A program made the translations under genes and the position numbers. From Streptosporangium subroseum (lineage in GTDB: Bacteria; Actinomycetota; Actinomycetes; Streptosporangiales; Streptosporangiaceae), in contig NZ_FZOD01000044.1 of the NCBI RefSeq assembly GCF_900188345.1, positions 19,994 to 83,993 of the forward strand: a stretch of 64,000 nt of DNA. The letters are read 5' to 3'. Of this stretch, positions 42,029-50,051 are shown one piece after another. The first letter of the stretch is position 1. The number at the start of each line of letters is the position of its first letter. A model generated the notes under the pieces. The model saw nothing but the letters and a program-made list of their open reading frames with translations, searched no databases and was not told the origin of the DNA.

Positions 42029-42131
42029 TCACGGCCGGCGTCCCGCGCCGATCCTGCCGACCAGGCGTTACGGCCGGCGTCCCGGGCCGGTCCCGCCGGC
42101 CGAACGCCGGCGTGGAGCGCCCGGGTCTACG

Positions 42132-42797
42132 TCACCCGTCGGACTCGGATCCGCCGTCGGTGGCGACGTAACCGATCACGCCACGCAGCTTCTCCACCGA
42201 GATGGCCCCGCGGCGTAGCAGCCGGGGCACCGCCGTGGTCAGGTCGAGGATCGTGGACGGGGTGTTGTCGTCACACGGGCCGCCGTCGAGATAGATCGAG
42301 ACCGAGTCGCCCAGCTGCTTCTCCGCGTCACCGGCCGTGGTCGCGGCCGGGGCGCCGGACCGGTTGGCGCTGGAGACCGCCATCGGGCCGGTCTCCTTGA
42401 GCAGGTCGAGGGCGACCGAGTGCAGTGGCATCCGGAGGGCGACGGTGCCCTTGCTGTCGCCCAGGTCCCACGACAGCGACCGGTTCACGCGGCAGATCAG
42501 CGTGAGCGGGCCGGGCCAGAAGGCGTCGATGAGATCCTGGCCGTACGGGCCGAGGTTCTCCACGAGGGCGTTGGCGGCCCGCACGGTCCCGACCAGCACG
42601 GGCACCGGCATGTCCCGGCCACGTCCCTTGGCCTCCAGCAGCGAGGCGACCGCCGCCGGGGTGAAGGCGTCCGCTCCGATGCCGTAGACGGTGTCGGTCG
42701 GGAGCACCACGAGCTCGCCCCGCCGTACGGCTGACGCGGCGTCGGTCAGACCTGCGGCTCGCTGCTCGGGGTCTGTGCAGTCATAACTACGGCTCAC
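42132..42797 (-). CDS. sua5: L-threonylcarbamoyladenylate synthase (Sua5/YrdC/YwlC)
   Basis: A 221-residue enzyme that makes threonylcarbamoyl-AMP from Thr, bicarbonate and ATP for the t6A37 modification of tRNA. YrdC motifs: LVVLPTDTVYGIGADAF, KGRGRDMPVPVLVG, FWPGPLTL and SSANRSGAPAATT. GTG at 42797 has AGGAGG four bases upstream. That Shine-Dalgarno is the left end of a three-copy repeat whose other copies present the same SD-start arrangement. Follows prmC, as in many actinobacteria. Confidence 0.95.
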   Translation of the reverse strand: MSRSYDCTDPEQRAAGLTDAASAVRRGELVVLPTDTVYGIGADAFTPAAVASLLEAKGRGRDMPVPVLVGTVRAANALVENLGPYGQDLIDAFWPGPLTLICRVNRSLSWDLGDSKGTVALRMPLHSVALDLLKETGPMAVSSANRSGAPAATTAGDAEKQLGDSVSIYLDGGPCDDNTPSTILDLTTAVPRLLRRGAISVEKLRGVIGYVATDGGSESDG

Positions 42798-42810
42798 TTT
42801 GCCTCCTCGC

Positions 42811-42873
42811 CTAAAGGCTCGCCATCAGTGAGCCTAGGGCTGCTGTGTTTACTGGTTCACTCGCTACGCTCAC
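42811..42873 (-). CDS. Possible leader micro-ORF 1 (20 aa), nearest sua5
   Basis: GTG at 42873 with AGGAGG at 42886-42881 (7 base spacing). Peptide begins MSVASEPV and ends NTAALGSLMASL, stop TAG at 42813-42811. The stop runs straight into the GCGAGGAGG of sua5, which would favour termination-reinitiation. It shares its last 14 residues, with one change, with micro-ORF 2. Confidence 0.35.
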   Translation of the reverse strand: MSVASEPVNTAALGSLMASL

Positions 42874-42889
42874 TCGCGCGCCTCCTCGC

Positions 42890-42943
42890 CTAAAGGCTCG
42901 TCATCAGTGAGCCTAGGGCTGCTGTGTTTACTGGTCCGCTCAT
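42890..42943 (-). CDS. Possible leader micro-ORF 2 (17 aa)
   Basis: ATG at 42943 with AGGAGG at 42957-42952 (8 base spacing). Peptide MSGPVNTAALGSLMTSL, stop TAG at 42892-42890. Its ATG overlaps the TGA of micro-ORF 3 (ATGA), the arrangement normally seen in coupled genes. Ends just before the Shine-Dalgarno of micro-ORF 1. Confidence 0.35.
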   Translation of the reverse strand: MSGPVNTAALGSLMTSL

Positions 42944-43023
42944 CTCGCGCGCCTCCTCGCCTGAAGGCTCGCCGTCAGTGAGCCAAGGGCTGCGGTGTCC
43001 ACCGGCTCACTACGGTCACTCAC
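42940..43023 (-). CDS. Possible leader micro-ORF 3 (27 aa), first after prmC
   Basis: GTG at 43023, 12 bp after the prmC stop, with AGGATGG upstream. Peptide starts MSDRSEPVDTAALGSLTASL and continues through the Shine-Dalgarno region as an Arg-rich tail to TGA at 42942-42940. Compared with micro-ORF 1 across the shared 15 codons, five of the seven changed codons are synonymous, a hint that the peptide and not only the DNA is kept. Confidence 0.35.
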   Translation of the reverse strand: MSDRSEPVDTAALGSLTASLQARRRAR

Positions 43024-43034
43024 GTCGTGCCATC

Positions 43035-43889
43035 CTATTCCTGGCCAAAACGGGCGGTGACGAAGCGGTCCCTGCGGGTGAGGTCCTGGCGGCTGCGGAC
43101 GTCGCGCCATCCGTTGTCCTCGGAGAAGATCAGATAGACCGGGGTGCCCTGCTGGTCGGCGTGCTCCACGGCGACGAACCCACCGGGGCGGAGCAGCCGC
43201 CTGGCGGTCCGTTCGACCGCCCTGACCTCGTCGAGGCCGTCGCTGCCCGAGCCGTACAGAGCACGGTGCGGGTCGTAGTCACGGACCTCGGGGTCGCGGG
43301 GAATGGCGCCCGGCGGGATGTAGGGCGGGTTGGAGATCACCAGGTCGGCCTGGCCGTTGAGCTCGGACAGAGCGTCGGCCAGATCCTCGGGATGCAGGTG
43401 GACGCGGCCCTGACCGTGCTCCAGGATGTTGCGTTTGGCCCAGCGGTAGGCGTCCGGATCGACCTCGACCGCGTGCACCGTGGCCAGGGCGACCTCCTGG
43501 GCGATGGACAGCGCGATGGCGCCGGAACCGGTGCCGAGATCTACGACCACCGGCGAGGCGACGTCCATCTCCCGCAGCCGCTCGATGGCCCAACCGGCCA
43601 CGACCTCGGTCTCCGGGCGCGGCACAAAAACGCCCGGCCCGACCTCCAGGGACAGGTAGCGGAAGTACGCCCGCCCGGTGATGTGCTGCAACGGCTCGCG
43701 GGACTCCCGCCGGGCGACGCCCTCCCAGAACAGCGCGTCGAAGTCCGAGTCCTTCACCATGTGCAGCTCACTGCGCCGCACACCGTGAACGCACGCGGCG
43801 ATCTCCTCGGCGTCGGTGCGCGGCGACGGCACACCTGCCTCGGCGAGCCGGGCGGTGGCGAGGGCGATCTCGTCCAGCAGAAAGGTCAT
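43035..43889 (-). CDS. prmC: Release factor glutamine methyltransferase PrmC
   Basis: A 284-residue SAM-dependent enzyme that methylates the Gln of the GGQ motif of peptide release factors, encoded directly after prfA as usual. N-terminal helical domain; Rossmann core with VVDLGTGSGAIALS; catalytic NPPY in LVISNPPYIPPG. Starts 10 bp after the prfA stop. Confidence 0.96.
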   Translation of the reverse strand: MTFLLDEIALATARLAEAGVPSPRTDAEEIAACVHGVRRSELHMVKDSDFDALFWEGVARRESREPLQHITGRAYFRYLSLEVGPGVFVPRPETEVVAGWAIERLREMDVASPVVVDLGTGSGAIALSIAQEVALATVHAVEVDPDAYRWAKRNILEHGQGRVHLHPEDLADALSELNGQADLVISNPPYIPPGAIPRDPEVRDYDPHRALYGSGSDGLDEVRAVERTARRLLRPGGFVAVEHADQQGTPVYLIFSEDNGWRDVRSRQDLTRRDRFVTARFGQE

Positions 43890-43898
43890 GGGCGCGTT

Positions 43899-44951
43899 CT
43901 ATGAGTGAGCGGCGAGCTTCTCCGCCATCTCGGCGTCGAGCAGGGACTGGATGACGGCGGTGAGGTCACCGTCGAGCACCTGGTCGAGGTTGTAGGCCTT
44001 GAAGCCGACGCGATGGTCGGAGATGCGGTTCTCGGGGAAGTTGTAGGTGCGGATCCGCTCGGAGCGGTCGACCGTCCGGATCTGGGACTTGCGCTCGGCC
44101 ATCGCGGCGGCGTTGGCCTCTTCCTCGGCGATGGCCTGAAGACGGGCCCTCAGAATGCGCATGGCCGACTCCTTGTTCTGGAGCTGGCTCTTCTCGTTCT
44201 GGCAGGAGGCGACCACGCCGGTCGGGACGTGCGTGATGCGCACGGCCGAGTCGGTGGTGTTGACGCTCTGGCCGCCGGGGCCGCTGGACCGGTAGACGTC
44301 GATGCGAAGGTCGTTCGGATCGATCTGGACGTCGACGTCCTCCGCCTCCGGGTAGACCAGTACGCCGGCGGCGCTGGTGTGGATGCGGCCCTGCGACTCG
44401 GTGACCGGCACCCGCTGGACGCGGTGAACGCCGCCCTCGAACTTCAGCCTCGACCAGACGCCTTCGTCGCCCCTGGCCTTCAGGGCGACCGTGACGTCCT
44501 TGTAGCCGCCGAGATCGGAGTAGGTGGCGTCGATGAGCTCGGTCTTCCAGCCGATTCGCTCGGCGTACCGCAGGTACATCCGCAGGAGGTCACCGGCGAA
44601 CAGCGCGGACTCCTCGCCGCCCTCGCCCGCCTTGATCTCCATGATGATGTCCTTGTCATCATTGGGATCACGCGGGATCAGCAGGTGCCTGAGCTTCTCT
44701 TCCAGCTCGGGGATCCGGGCTTCGAGCTCCTTGGCCTCCTCGGCGAAGGCCTGGTCCTCGGACGCCAGCTCCCTGGCCGTTCCGAGATCGTCCTGCACCC
44801 CTTCGAGCTCCCGATAGGTGGTGATGATCGGGGTCAGCTCGGCGTAGCGCCTGCCGAAGGTGCGGGCCTGTGTCTGGTTGGCGTGCACGGTGGGATCGGC
44901 GAGCTTGAGTTCCAGCTCGGCGTACTCACTGAGTAGCTCGTCGAGGTTCAC
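43899..44951 (-). CDS. prfA: Peptide chain release factor 1
   Basis: A 350-residue class I release factor for UAA/UAG. GGQ motif in SSGPGGQSVNTTDSAVRITH; codon-recognition tripeptide region PVTESQGRIH corresponds to RF1 (PxT). Full length. Downstream partner prmC modifies its Gln. About 110 bp from rpmE, with a terminator hairpin between. Confidence 0.97.
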   Translation of the reverse strand: MNLDELLSEYAELELKLADPTVHANQTQARTFGRRYAELTPIITTYRELEGVQDDLGTARELASEDQAFAEEAKELEARIPELEEKLRHLLIPRDPNDDKDIIMEIKAGEGGEESALFAGDLLRMYLRYAERIGWKTELIDATYSDLGGYKDVTVALKARGDEGVWSRLKFEGGVHRVQRVPVTESQGRIHTSAAGVLVYPEAEDVDVQIDPNDLRIDVYRSSGPGGQSVNTTDSAVRITHVPTGVVASCQNEKSQLQNKESAMRILRARLQAIAEEEANAAAMAERKSQIRTVDRSERIRTYNFPENRISDHRVGFKAYNLDQVLDGDLTAVIQSLLDAEMAEKLAAHS

Positions 44952-45014
44952 CGTGCGTCCTTCCTTGAAAGCGCTTTGAAGCCTGCCTAATCACCACGAA
45001 CGCCGACCCGGGTG

Positions 45015-45039
45015 CACCCCTCCAGAAAACGGAGGGGTG
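45015..45039 (-). terminator. Hairpin between rpmE and prfA
   Basis: CACCCCTCC (45015-45023) and GGAGGGGTG (45031-45039) form a perfect 9 bp stem with a 7 nt loop, 25 bp after the rpmE stop. No T tract follows on the minus strand, so it may attenuate rather than fully end transcription. Confidence 0.65.
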
Positions 45040-45064
45040 GTTCCGAGCCGGCGTCGAGACGAGG

Positions 45065-45310
45065 CTACTGGCCCGGCGTGGGCTCTGCTGCTGCCTCCGC
45101 CGTGGGCTTCTTGCCGAAGCGCTTCTCGAAGCGTGCCACCCGGCCGCCGGTGTCGAGGATCTTCTGCTTGCCGGTGTAGAAGGGGTGACAGGCCGAGCAC
45201 ACGTCAGCGTGGATCGCGCCACCCTTGGCGGTGCTACGGGTGGTGAAAGAGCTACCACAGGTACAGGTCACCACGGTAGTGATGTACTCCGGGTGAATGT
45301 CGGGCTTCAT
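45065..45310 (-). CDS. rpmE: 50S ribosomal protein L31 (zinc-binding, C+ form)
   Basis: An 81-residue L31: MKPDIHPEYITTVVTCTCGSSF, then VCSACHPFYTGKQKILDTGGRVARFEKRFGK. The CTC and CSAC pairs supply the four zinc ligands of the C+ paralogue, so the gene is probably Zur-independent here and its product a zinc store. ATG at 45310. Short Ala/Glu tail. Confidence 0.97.
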   Translation of the reverse strand: MKPDIHPEYITTVVTCTCGSSFTTRSTAKGGAIHADVCSACHPFYTGKQKILDTGGRVARFEKRFGKKPTAEAAAEPTPGQ

Positions 45311-45624
45311 GTCTTTTCGATCCTCTCCAAAGCACGGTCGCCGGGTCGCCACTGTCTCTCGCCTGTAAGGCTTGCGCGCTGAGCACACCGAGGTGCGCGC
45401 GGGCGGGAACCGGAACCACTGCAGTTCGGCTACCAGTGTGCCAGATCCTCCAACCATCCCAGGCCACAAGACATTCCCCGGCGGCCATGACCCGTGTCCG
45501 CAGGCGGGTCGCACGGGCGGCATCGGGCGCAGATCCCCGCACCTCATCTTTGCCTGTTCTTCATCTTGGCCACCTGCCCGGGTAGGCGAGGACCCTGCGA
45601 CGGCCGTCGGAGGCGGGCCCGAGG
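45311..45624. other. Spacer upstream of rpmE with decayed copy of the neighbouring gene's 3' end
   Basis: 314 bp with no intact gene. 45571-45624 is an imperfect copy of 45626-45688, the last ~20 codons of the response-regulator gene (CACCTGCCC, TAGGCGAG and GTCGGAGGCGGG shared in order). In the matching frame it would read LGPASDGRRRVLAYPGR against LEPASDDHRRVLAVLAYLGR. The rpmE promoter must also lie here, but I cannot place it. Confidence 0.6.
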
Positions 45625-46269
45625 TCACCTGCCCAGATAGGCGAGCACGGCGAGAACCCGGCGGTGGTCGTCGGAGGCGGGTTCGAGGCCGAGCTTGGTG
45701 AAGATGCTGGAGATGTGCTTCTCCACCGCGCCCTCGGTGACGAGCATGCGCCCGGCGACCGCCGTGTTCGAGCGGCCCTCGGCCATCAGGGCCAGGACCT
45801 CTCCCTCCCTGACGGTCAGGGATTCCAGCGGGTCCCCCTTGCGCTGGCGGCTCAGCAGCTGCCCGATCACCTCGGGGTCGATGACCGTCCCTCCGGCCGC
45901 CACCCGGCGCACCGCGTCGAGAAACTCCGCCACGTCCGCTATCCGCTCCTTGAGCAGGTAGCCGACCGCCGCGGCGCCCCCGCCGATCAGCTCGGTGGCG
46001 TACTGCTCCTCCACATACTGCGACAGCACCAGGATCGGCAGCCCCGGCCGCCGCGACCTGGCCTCCAGGGCCGCGCGCAGGCCCTCGTCGGTATGGGTCG
46101 GCGGCATCCGCACGTCCACGATCGCCAGGTCGGGATCATACTGGGCCACCGCGGTCACCAGCCCCGGGCCGTCCCCCGCCACCCCGACGGTCTCGATCCC
46201 ACCGTCGGCCAGCAGCCTGGCCAATCCCTCACGCAGCAGCACCGAGTCTTCGGCGATCACTACCCGCAT
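45625..46269 (-). CDS. Response regulator, NarL/LuxR family
   Basis: A 214-residue regulator: VVIAEDSVLLREGL, phospho-Asp52 in AIVDVRMPP, YLLKERI, and HTH LTVREGEVLALMAEGRSNTAVAGRMLVTEGAVEKHISSIF. Subfamily with the VRMPPTHTDEGLRAA pattern common in actinomycetes. ATG at 46269; 11 bp after the kinase stop. The pair is inserted between rho and rpmE, neighbours in Streptomyces as I recall. Its C-terminal codons are partly duplicated downstream. Confidence 0.95.
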   Translation of the reverse strand: MRVVIAEDSVLLREGLARLLADGGIETVGVAGDGPGLVTAVAQYDPDLAIVDVRMPPTHTDEGLRAALEARSRRPGLPILVLSQYVEEQYATELIGGGAAAVGYLLKERIADVAEFLDAVRRVAAGGTVIDPEVIGQLLSRQRKGDPLESLTVREGEVLALMAEGRSNTAVAGRMLVTEGAVEKHISSIFTKLGLEPASDDHRRVLAVLAYLGR

Positions 46270-46280
46270 GCGCTCGGCCC

Positions 46281-47600
46281 TCACCACTCGCAGGGCAGTT
46301 CGGCCCGGATCATCGTGGGACCCCCGAGCGGACTGTCCACGCTCAGGGTGCCGTCGATGGTCGCCGCCCGGTCCGCCAGCCCCGCGAGACCGCCCCCGGA
46401 ACGCGGCACCGCGGCACCGACCCCGTTGTCGTACACCTCGACGATCACCCGCTGATCCTGGCGGCTGACCCGGATGAACGCCTCGGTGGCCTCGGAGTGC
46501 TTGGCCAGGTTGGTCAGACATTCGGCCACGATGAAATAGGCGATGCTCTCCACGGCCGCCGGCGGGCGATGGGACACCTCCACCGACAGATCCACCCGCA
46601 CGGGCGCACGGGCCGCGAGCGAGGAGAGCGCCGCGCTCAGCCCCCTGTCGGTGAGGATCGCCGGGTAGATCCCTCTCGCGAGATCACGTAGCTCGGCGAT
46701 GGCGGCCTTGGTGCCGGTGTGCGCCTGAGCCAGGAGCTCCCTGGCCCCTTCGGGGTCGGAGTCCATCTTGGCCTGGGCTCGGCCCAGGTCCATGGCGACG
46801 GAGAGCAGCCGCTGCTGAGCGCCGTCGTGCAGGTCGCGCTCGATCCTGCGCCGCTCGGCCTCGGCCGCGTCGACCCCGCGAGCCCTGCTGGCCCGCAGAT
46901 ACGCCGCACGGGCGACCAGCCGGTTCTTCTCCCCCGTCCCCAGCAACGCGAGGCCGAACAGCGCGTGCAGCCACGCCATCCCCCGGGTCGCGTAGAGCGC
47001 GGCGAGGAAGAACCCGGTCCCGACGACCATGCACAGCAGTGCCTCGGGCACGGTGTCGATCAGCAACTCACCGCCGGGCGTCATCGGCTCGCCGAGGAGC
47101 AGCAGGGGCAACGGCGCGAGGGTCAGGCCGAGCGCGAAGCACCACAGGACCACCGAGACGACAAACTCCCCGATCCCGATCGGCAGCAACAGCAGAAGAT
47201 AGAGAAGGTCCTTCCAGGTCGCGGGGTCGACGAACATGTCCTTCCACCGCAGGAACAGGTTGTCGCCCTCGGAGGGCCGGTAGGGAACGGGGATCTCGAC
47301 CCCGAAGGCCAGCCGGAGGAACCGGCGCTCGAGCGTCGCCGCGCCGCGCCAGGCCAGCATGGTCAGTGCGAGCAGCGGCACCCCCACCCACACGATCGCC
47401 AGGACCAGGGAGAGCAGGATCGCCGATGCCAGGACGGCGAAGCAGGCGATGCCGTACAACATGCTCACCAGGAGGTAAGGCACCGCCCGCCAGGTCATCG
47501 GATCGACGAGCATCCCCACGGGCCCGTTCGGCCCCAGCGGGACGCGTCGGCGGAGCGGCGTCCCTGTCACCGGTCGGCCTGCTGCGGTCTCGGCCACCAT
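46281..47600 (-). CDS. Sensor histidine kinase (HisKA_3) with PspC/DUF-type paired membrane sensor
   Basis: A 439-residue kinase. The N-terminal sensor contains two similar halves, each LVDPMTWRAVPYLLV.. and FVDPATWKDLLYLLL.. followed by membrane helices, about six in total. H-box RRIERDLHDGAQQRLLSVA; ATPase domain VAECLTNLAKHSEA, VYDNGVGAA and GGGLAGLADR. ATG at 47600 is chosen for GGAGG eight bases upstream; a GTG at 47621 is alternative. The duplicated (V/F)DP(M/A)TW element is the sensor family's mark. Stimulus unknown. Confidence 0.93.
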   Translation of the reverse strand: MVAETAAGRPVTGTPLRRRVPLGPNGPVGMLVDPMTWRAVPYLLVSMLYGIACFAVLASAILLSLVLAIVWVGVPLLALTMLAWRGAATLERRFLRLAFGVEIPVPYRPSEGDNLFLRWKDMFVDPATWKDLLYLLLLLPIGIGEFVVSVVLWCFALGLTLAPLPLLLLGEPMTPGGELLIDTVPEALLCMVVGTGFFLAALYATRGMAWLHALFGLALLGTGEKNRLVARAAYLRASRARGVDAAEAERRRIERDLHDGAQQRLLSVAMDLGRAQAKMDSDPEGARELLAQAHTGTKAAIAELRDLARGIYPAILTDRGLSAALSSLAARAPVRVDLSVEVSHRPPAAVESIAYFIVAECLTNLAKHSEATEAFIRVSRQDQRVIVEVYDNGVGAAVPRSGGGLAGLADRAATIDGTLSVDSPLGGPTMIRAELPCEW

Positions 47601-47768
47601 GCGCTCACCCTCCGTCTTCACGAGCTGCGATCACGGCTATGGCCGACGCCCGGACCTCGCCTCGGACCATCCAAGCCTGTTGGAGGGTGCCGGCTGGGCA
47701 GAATGAGGCAGGCGGGCGTTCTGAAGTAGGGATATCCCGAAGTCTCCGGTCACACAAGACCCCGGAGA

Positions 47769-47807
47769 CGGCGAACGCCCCGGTCGTGGTGACCGGGGCG
47801 TTCGCCG
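47769..47807 (-). terminator. Strong intrinsic-type terminator of rho
   Basis: A perfect 17 bp stem (47769-47785 with 47791-47807) closing a 5 nt loop, 31 bp after the rho stop. It has the strongest stem in the window. The rho gene thus appears to end at an intrinsic hairpin, as would be needed if its own product were limiting. The rest of 47601-47837 shows nothing else. Confidence 0.85.
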
Positions 47808-47837
47808 TACGTCAGGATGATCGGTGTTGCGGGACCG

Positions 47838-50051
47838 TCAGTCGCGCTCGGAGCTGACCGTCGTCTTCTGGACCTGGAGCAGGAACTCCGCGTTGGACTT
47901 GGTCTCCCGCATCTTCTCCAGGAGAAGCTCCAGAGCCTGCTGCATGTCCAGAGCGTGCAGCACGCGCCGCAGCTTCCAGGTGATCTGCAGCTCGTCCTTG
48001 CCCATGAGGATCTCTTCCTTACGGGTGCTGGACGCGTCGACGTCCACCGCCGGGAAGATCCGCTTGTCCGCGAGCGAGCGGTTGAGCTTGAGCTCCAGGT
48101 TTCCTGTGCCCTTGAACTCCTCGAAGATGACCTCGTCCATCTTGGAACCGGTCTCGACCAGTGCCGTGGCGATGATCGTCAGCGAGCCGCCGTTCTCGAT
48201 GTTGCGGGCGGCACCGAAGAAGCGCTTCGGCGGGTAGAGCGCGGTCGAGTCGACACCACCGGACAGGATCCGGCCGGAGGCCGGGGCCGCCAGGTTGTAG
48301 GCCCGGCCCAGACGGGTGATCGAGTCGAGCAGCACGACGACGTCGTGGCCGAGCTCCACCAGACGCTTGGCACGCTCGATGGCGAGCTCGGCGACCGTGG
48401 TGTGATCTTCGGCCGGACGGTCGAAGGTCGAGTGGATGACCTCGCCCTTCACCGACCGCTGCATGTCGGTGACCTCTTCCGGACGCTCGTCCACCAGGAC
48501 GACCATCAGGTGGCACTCGGGGTTGTTCTGGGCGATCGCGTTGGCGATCGCCTGGAGCACCATCGTCTTGCCGGCCTTGGGCGGGGAGACGATGAGACCG
48601 CGCTGGCCCTTGCCGATCGGCGCCACCATGTCGATGATCCTGGTGGTCAGGATGTTCGGCTCGGTCTCCAGACGCAGCCGCTCCTGGGGGTACAGCGGGA
48701 CGAGCTTGTTGAAGTCGGGCCTCTGCCGCGCCTGCTCCGGGTCCATGCCGTTGACCGTGTCGAGGCGGACGAGCGCGTTGAACTTCTCGCGGCGCTCACC
48801 GTCGCGGGGCTGGCGGACGGCGCCGGTGACGACGTCACCCTTGCGCAGGCCGTTGCGGCGGATCTGGGCCAGCGAGACGTAGACGTCGTTGGAGCCCGGC
48901 AGGTAGCCGCTGGTCCTGACGAACGCGTAGTTGTCGAGGATGTCCAGGATGCCGGCGATCGGGATCAGGACGTCGTCGTCGCCCACCACGGGCTCGTTGC
49001 TGTCGAAGCGGTCACGGCCGCGACGGTTCCGCTCACGGAACCGGCCGCGACGGCCGCGACGGTCGTCGTCTTCGCCGATGCCGTGCTGGTCGTTGCGGTC
49101 CTGCGGGCCACGGTTCTGCGGGCCGCGGTCGCCACGGTCGTTGAGACGGTCGCCACGGTCGCCGGTCCGCTCGCCACGGTCACCGCGATCGTTGAGGCGG
49201 TCACCACGGTCGCCGGTCCGCTCGCCACGGTCGCCACGGTCGCCACGGTCGTTGAGGCGGTCACCGCGGTCACCACGGTCGTTGAGGCGCTCGCCGCGGT
49301 CGGTGTTGAGGCGCTCGCCACGGTCACCGCGATCGTTGAGGCGGTCACCGCGGTCACCACGGTCGTTGAGGCGGTCACCACGGTCGGTGTTGAGGCGCTC
49401 GCCACGGTCGCTGCCGCGGTCGCCGCGGCTCTGGCCGGGGTCGGCGGCGCGCTGGTCGGTGCGGCTGTCGCCGCGCTCACGCCGGTCGTTGGTCCGCTCG
49501 CCACGCTCGCTGTTGCGACCACGACGGTCGCTACGCTCGCGACGGCCCTCGCCACGCTCGGCGCGGCCTTCGTTCTGGCCGGTGTCGAGCTGCTGCTGCT
49601 CCACGACGGGCTCGGCGGCGACGACCGCGGCCACGGGCTCAGGCGCGAGGGGCGCCTGCTCCACGACGGGCTCGGCGACGGCGGCGACGGGGCGGGAACG
49701 TTCCCTCCGCGTGCGCGCCGGACGCTCGGTGACCCGCTCGGCCGCAGGCTCGGCCACGGCGGCCGGGGCCGCCGGAGTCTCCTTGACGGTGGCGGGAGCG
49801 GGGGTGGAAGCCGGGGCGCTCTCCGTGGATACGCCCTGCTTCTCCTGGATGGCCGCGATGAGCTGGCTCTTGCGCATCCGCCCGGTCCCGCTGATGCCAA
49901 GGCCTGACGCCATGGCTTGCAGCTCGGGCAGCACCATGGCGGACAGGCCGGTGCCGGAGCGACGACGCGGCTTGGCCGCGGCGCGGATGGGGGTGTCGCC
50001 GGCCGCCGGCAGTGTGCCGGTGTCGGAGAGGAGTTCGGTGGTGTCGCTCAC
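47838..50051 (-). CDS. rho: Transcription termination factor Rho with RGD/RN-rich insertion
   Basis: A 737-residue Rho, far longer than the 419 of E. coli. Rho_N/SAP-like domain at about 35-72 (VLPELQAMASGLGISGTGRMRKSQLIAAIQ). A ~280-residue insertion follows: first Ala/Pro/Glu-rich, then tandem RGDRLNDRGDRGER-type repeats. Then the cold-shock RNA-binding domain (DNYAFVRTSGYLPGSNDVYV) and the ATPase core with SPPKAGKT, VDERPEEVTDM, DSITRLGRAYN and the R-loop. GTG at 50051. The insert should bind RNA and may drive phase separation or GC-rich transcript loading. Preceded by a 464 bp leader. Confidence 0.97.
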   Translation of the reverse strand: MSDTTELLSDTGTLPAAGDTPIRAAAKPRRRSGTGLSAMVLPELQAMASGLGISGTGRMRKSQLIAAIQEKQGVSTESAPASTPAPATVKETPAAPAAVAEPAAERVTERPARTRRERSRPVAAVAEPVVEQAPLAPEPVAAVVAAEPVVEQQQLDTGQNEGRAERGEGRRERSDRRGRNSERGERTNDRRERGDSRTDQRAADPGQSRGDRGSDRGERLNTDRGDRLNDRGDRGDRLNDRGDRGERLNTDRGERLNDRGDRGDRLNDRGDRGDRGERTGDRGDRLNDRGDRGERTGDRGDRLNDRGDRGPQNRGPQDRNDQHGIGEDDDRRGRRGRFRERNRRGRDRFDSNEPVVGDDDVLIPIAGILDILDNYAFVRTSGYLPGSNDVYVSLAQIRRNGLRKGDVVTGAVRQPRDGERREKFNALVRLDTVNGMDPEQARQRPDFNKLVPLYPQERLRLETEPNILTTRIIDMVAPIGKGQRGLIVSPPKAGKTMVLQAIANAIAQNNPECHLMVVLVDERPEEVTDMQRSVKGEVIHSTFDRPAEDHTTVAELAIERAKRLVELGHDVVVLLDSITRLGRAYNLAAPASGRILSGGVDSTALYPPKRFFGAARNIENGGSLTIIATALVETGSKMDEVIFEEFKGTGNLELKLNRSLADKRIFPAVDVDASSTRKEEILMGKDELQITWKLRRVLHALDMQQALELLLEKMRETKSNAEFLLQVQKTTVSSERD
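49090..49450. repeat. In-gene tandem repeats encoding the Rho Arg/Asp/Gly/Asn insert
   Basis: Repeats built from CGGTCGCCACGGTC, CGGTCACCGCGGTC and GTTGAGGCG(G/C)T units encode RGDR, GER and LNDRGDR blocks. Unit length varies, always in multiples of three. Because the bases are nearly periodic, the opposite strand also stays open, giving a long spurious Val/Ala/Thr frame. Confidence 0.85.

Larger units (their letters stand above)
42801..43034. repeat. Three tandem 71-79 bp repeats between prmC and sua5
   Basis: Repeats begin GCCTCCTCGCC at 42801, 42880 and 42951. Each has the core (A)GGCTCGCC(A/G)TCAGTGAGCC, which can fold as GGCTC/GAGCC, then GGGCTGC and a divergent tail. On the coding (minus) strand each supplies AGGAGG followed by a start codon and a short open frame ending near the next AGGAGG. 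The left and middle copies are unusually A/T-rich at third positions; the right copy is GC-rich. Confidence 0.85.

Noticed and set aside
42801..43034. CRISPR-like array (three repeats).
   Set aside because: Only three copies, repeats run into one another with no unique spacers, and no cas genes are present.
47817..49907. A 696-codon plus-strand frame rich in Val, Thr and Ala opposite rho.
   Set aside because: It is the mirror of the periodic Arg/Asp/Gly codons of the Rho insert; the minus strand has the full Rho domain set, and this frame has no recognisable motif.
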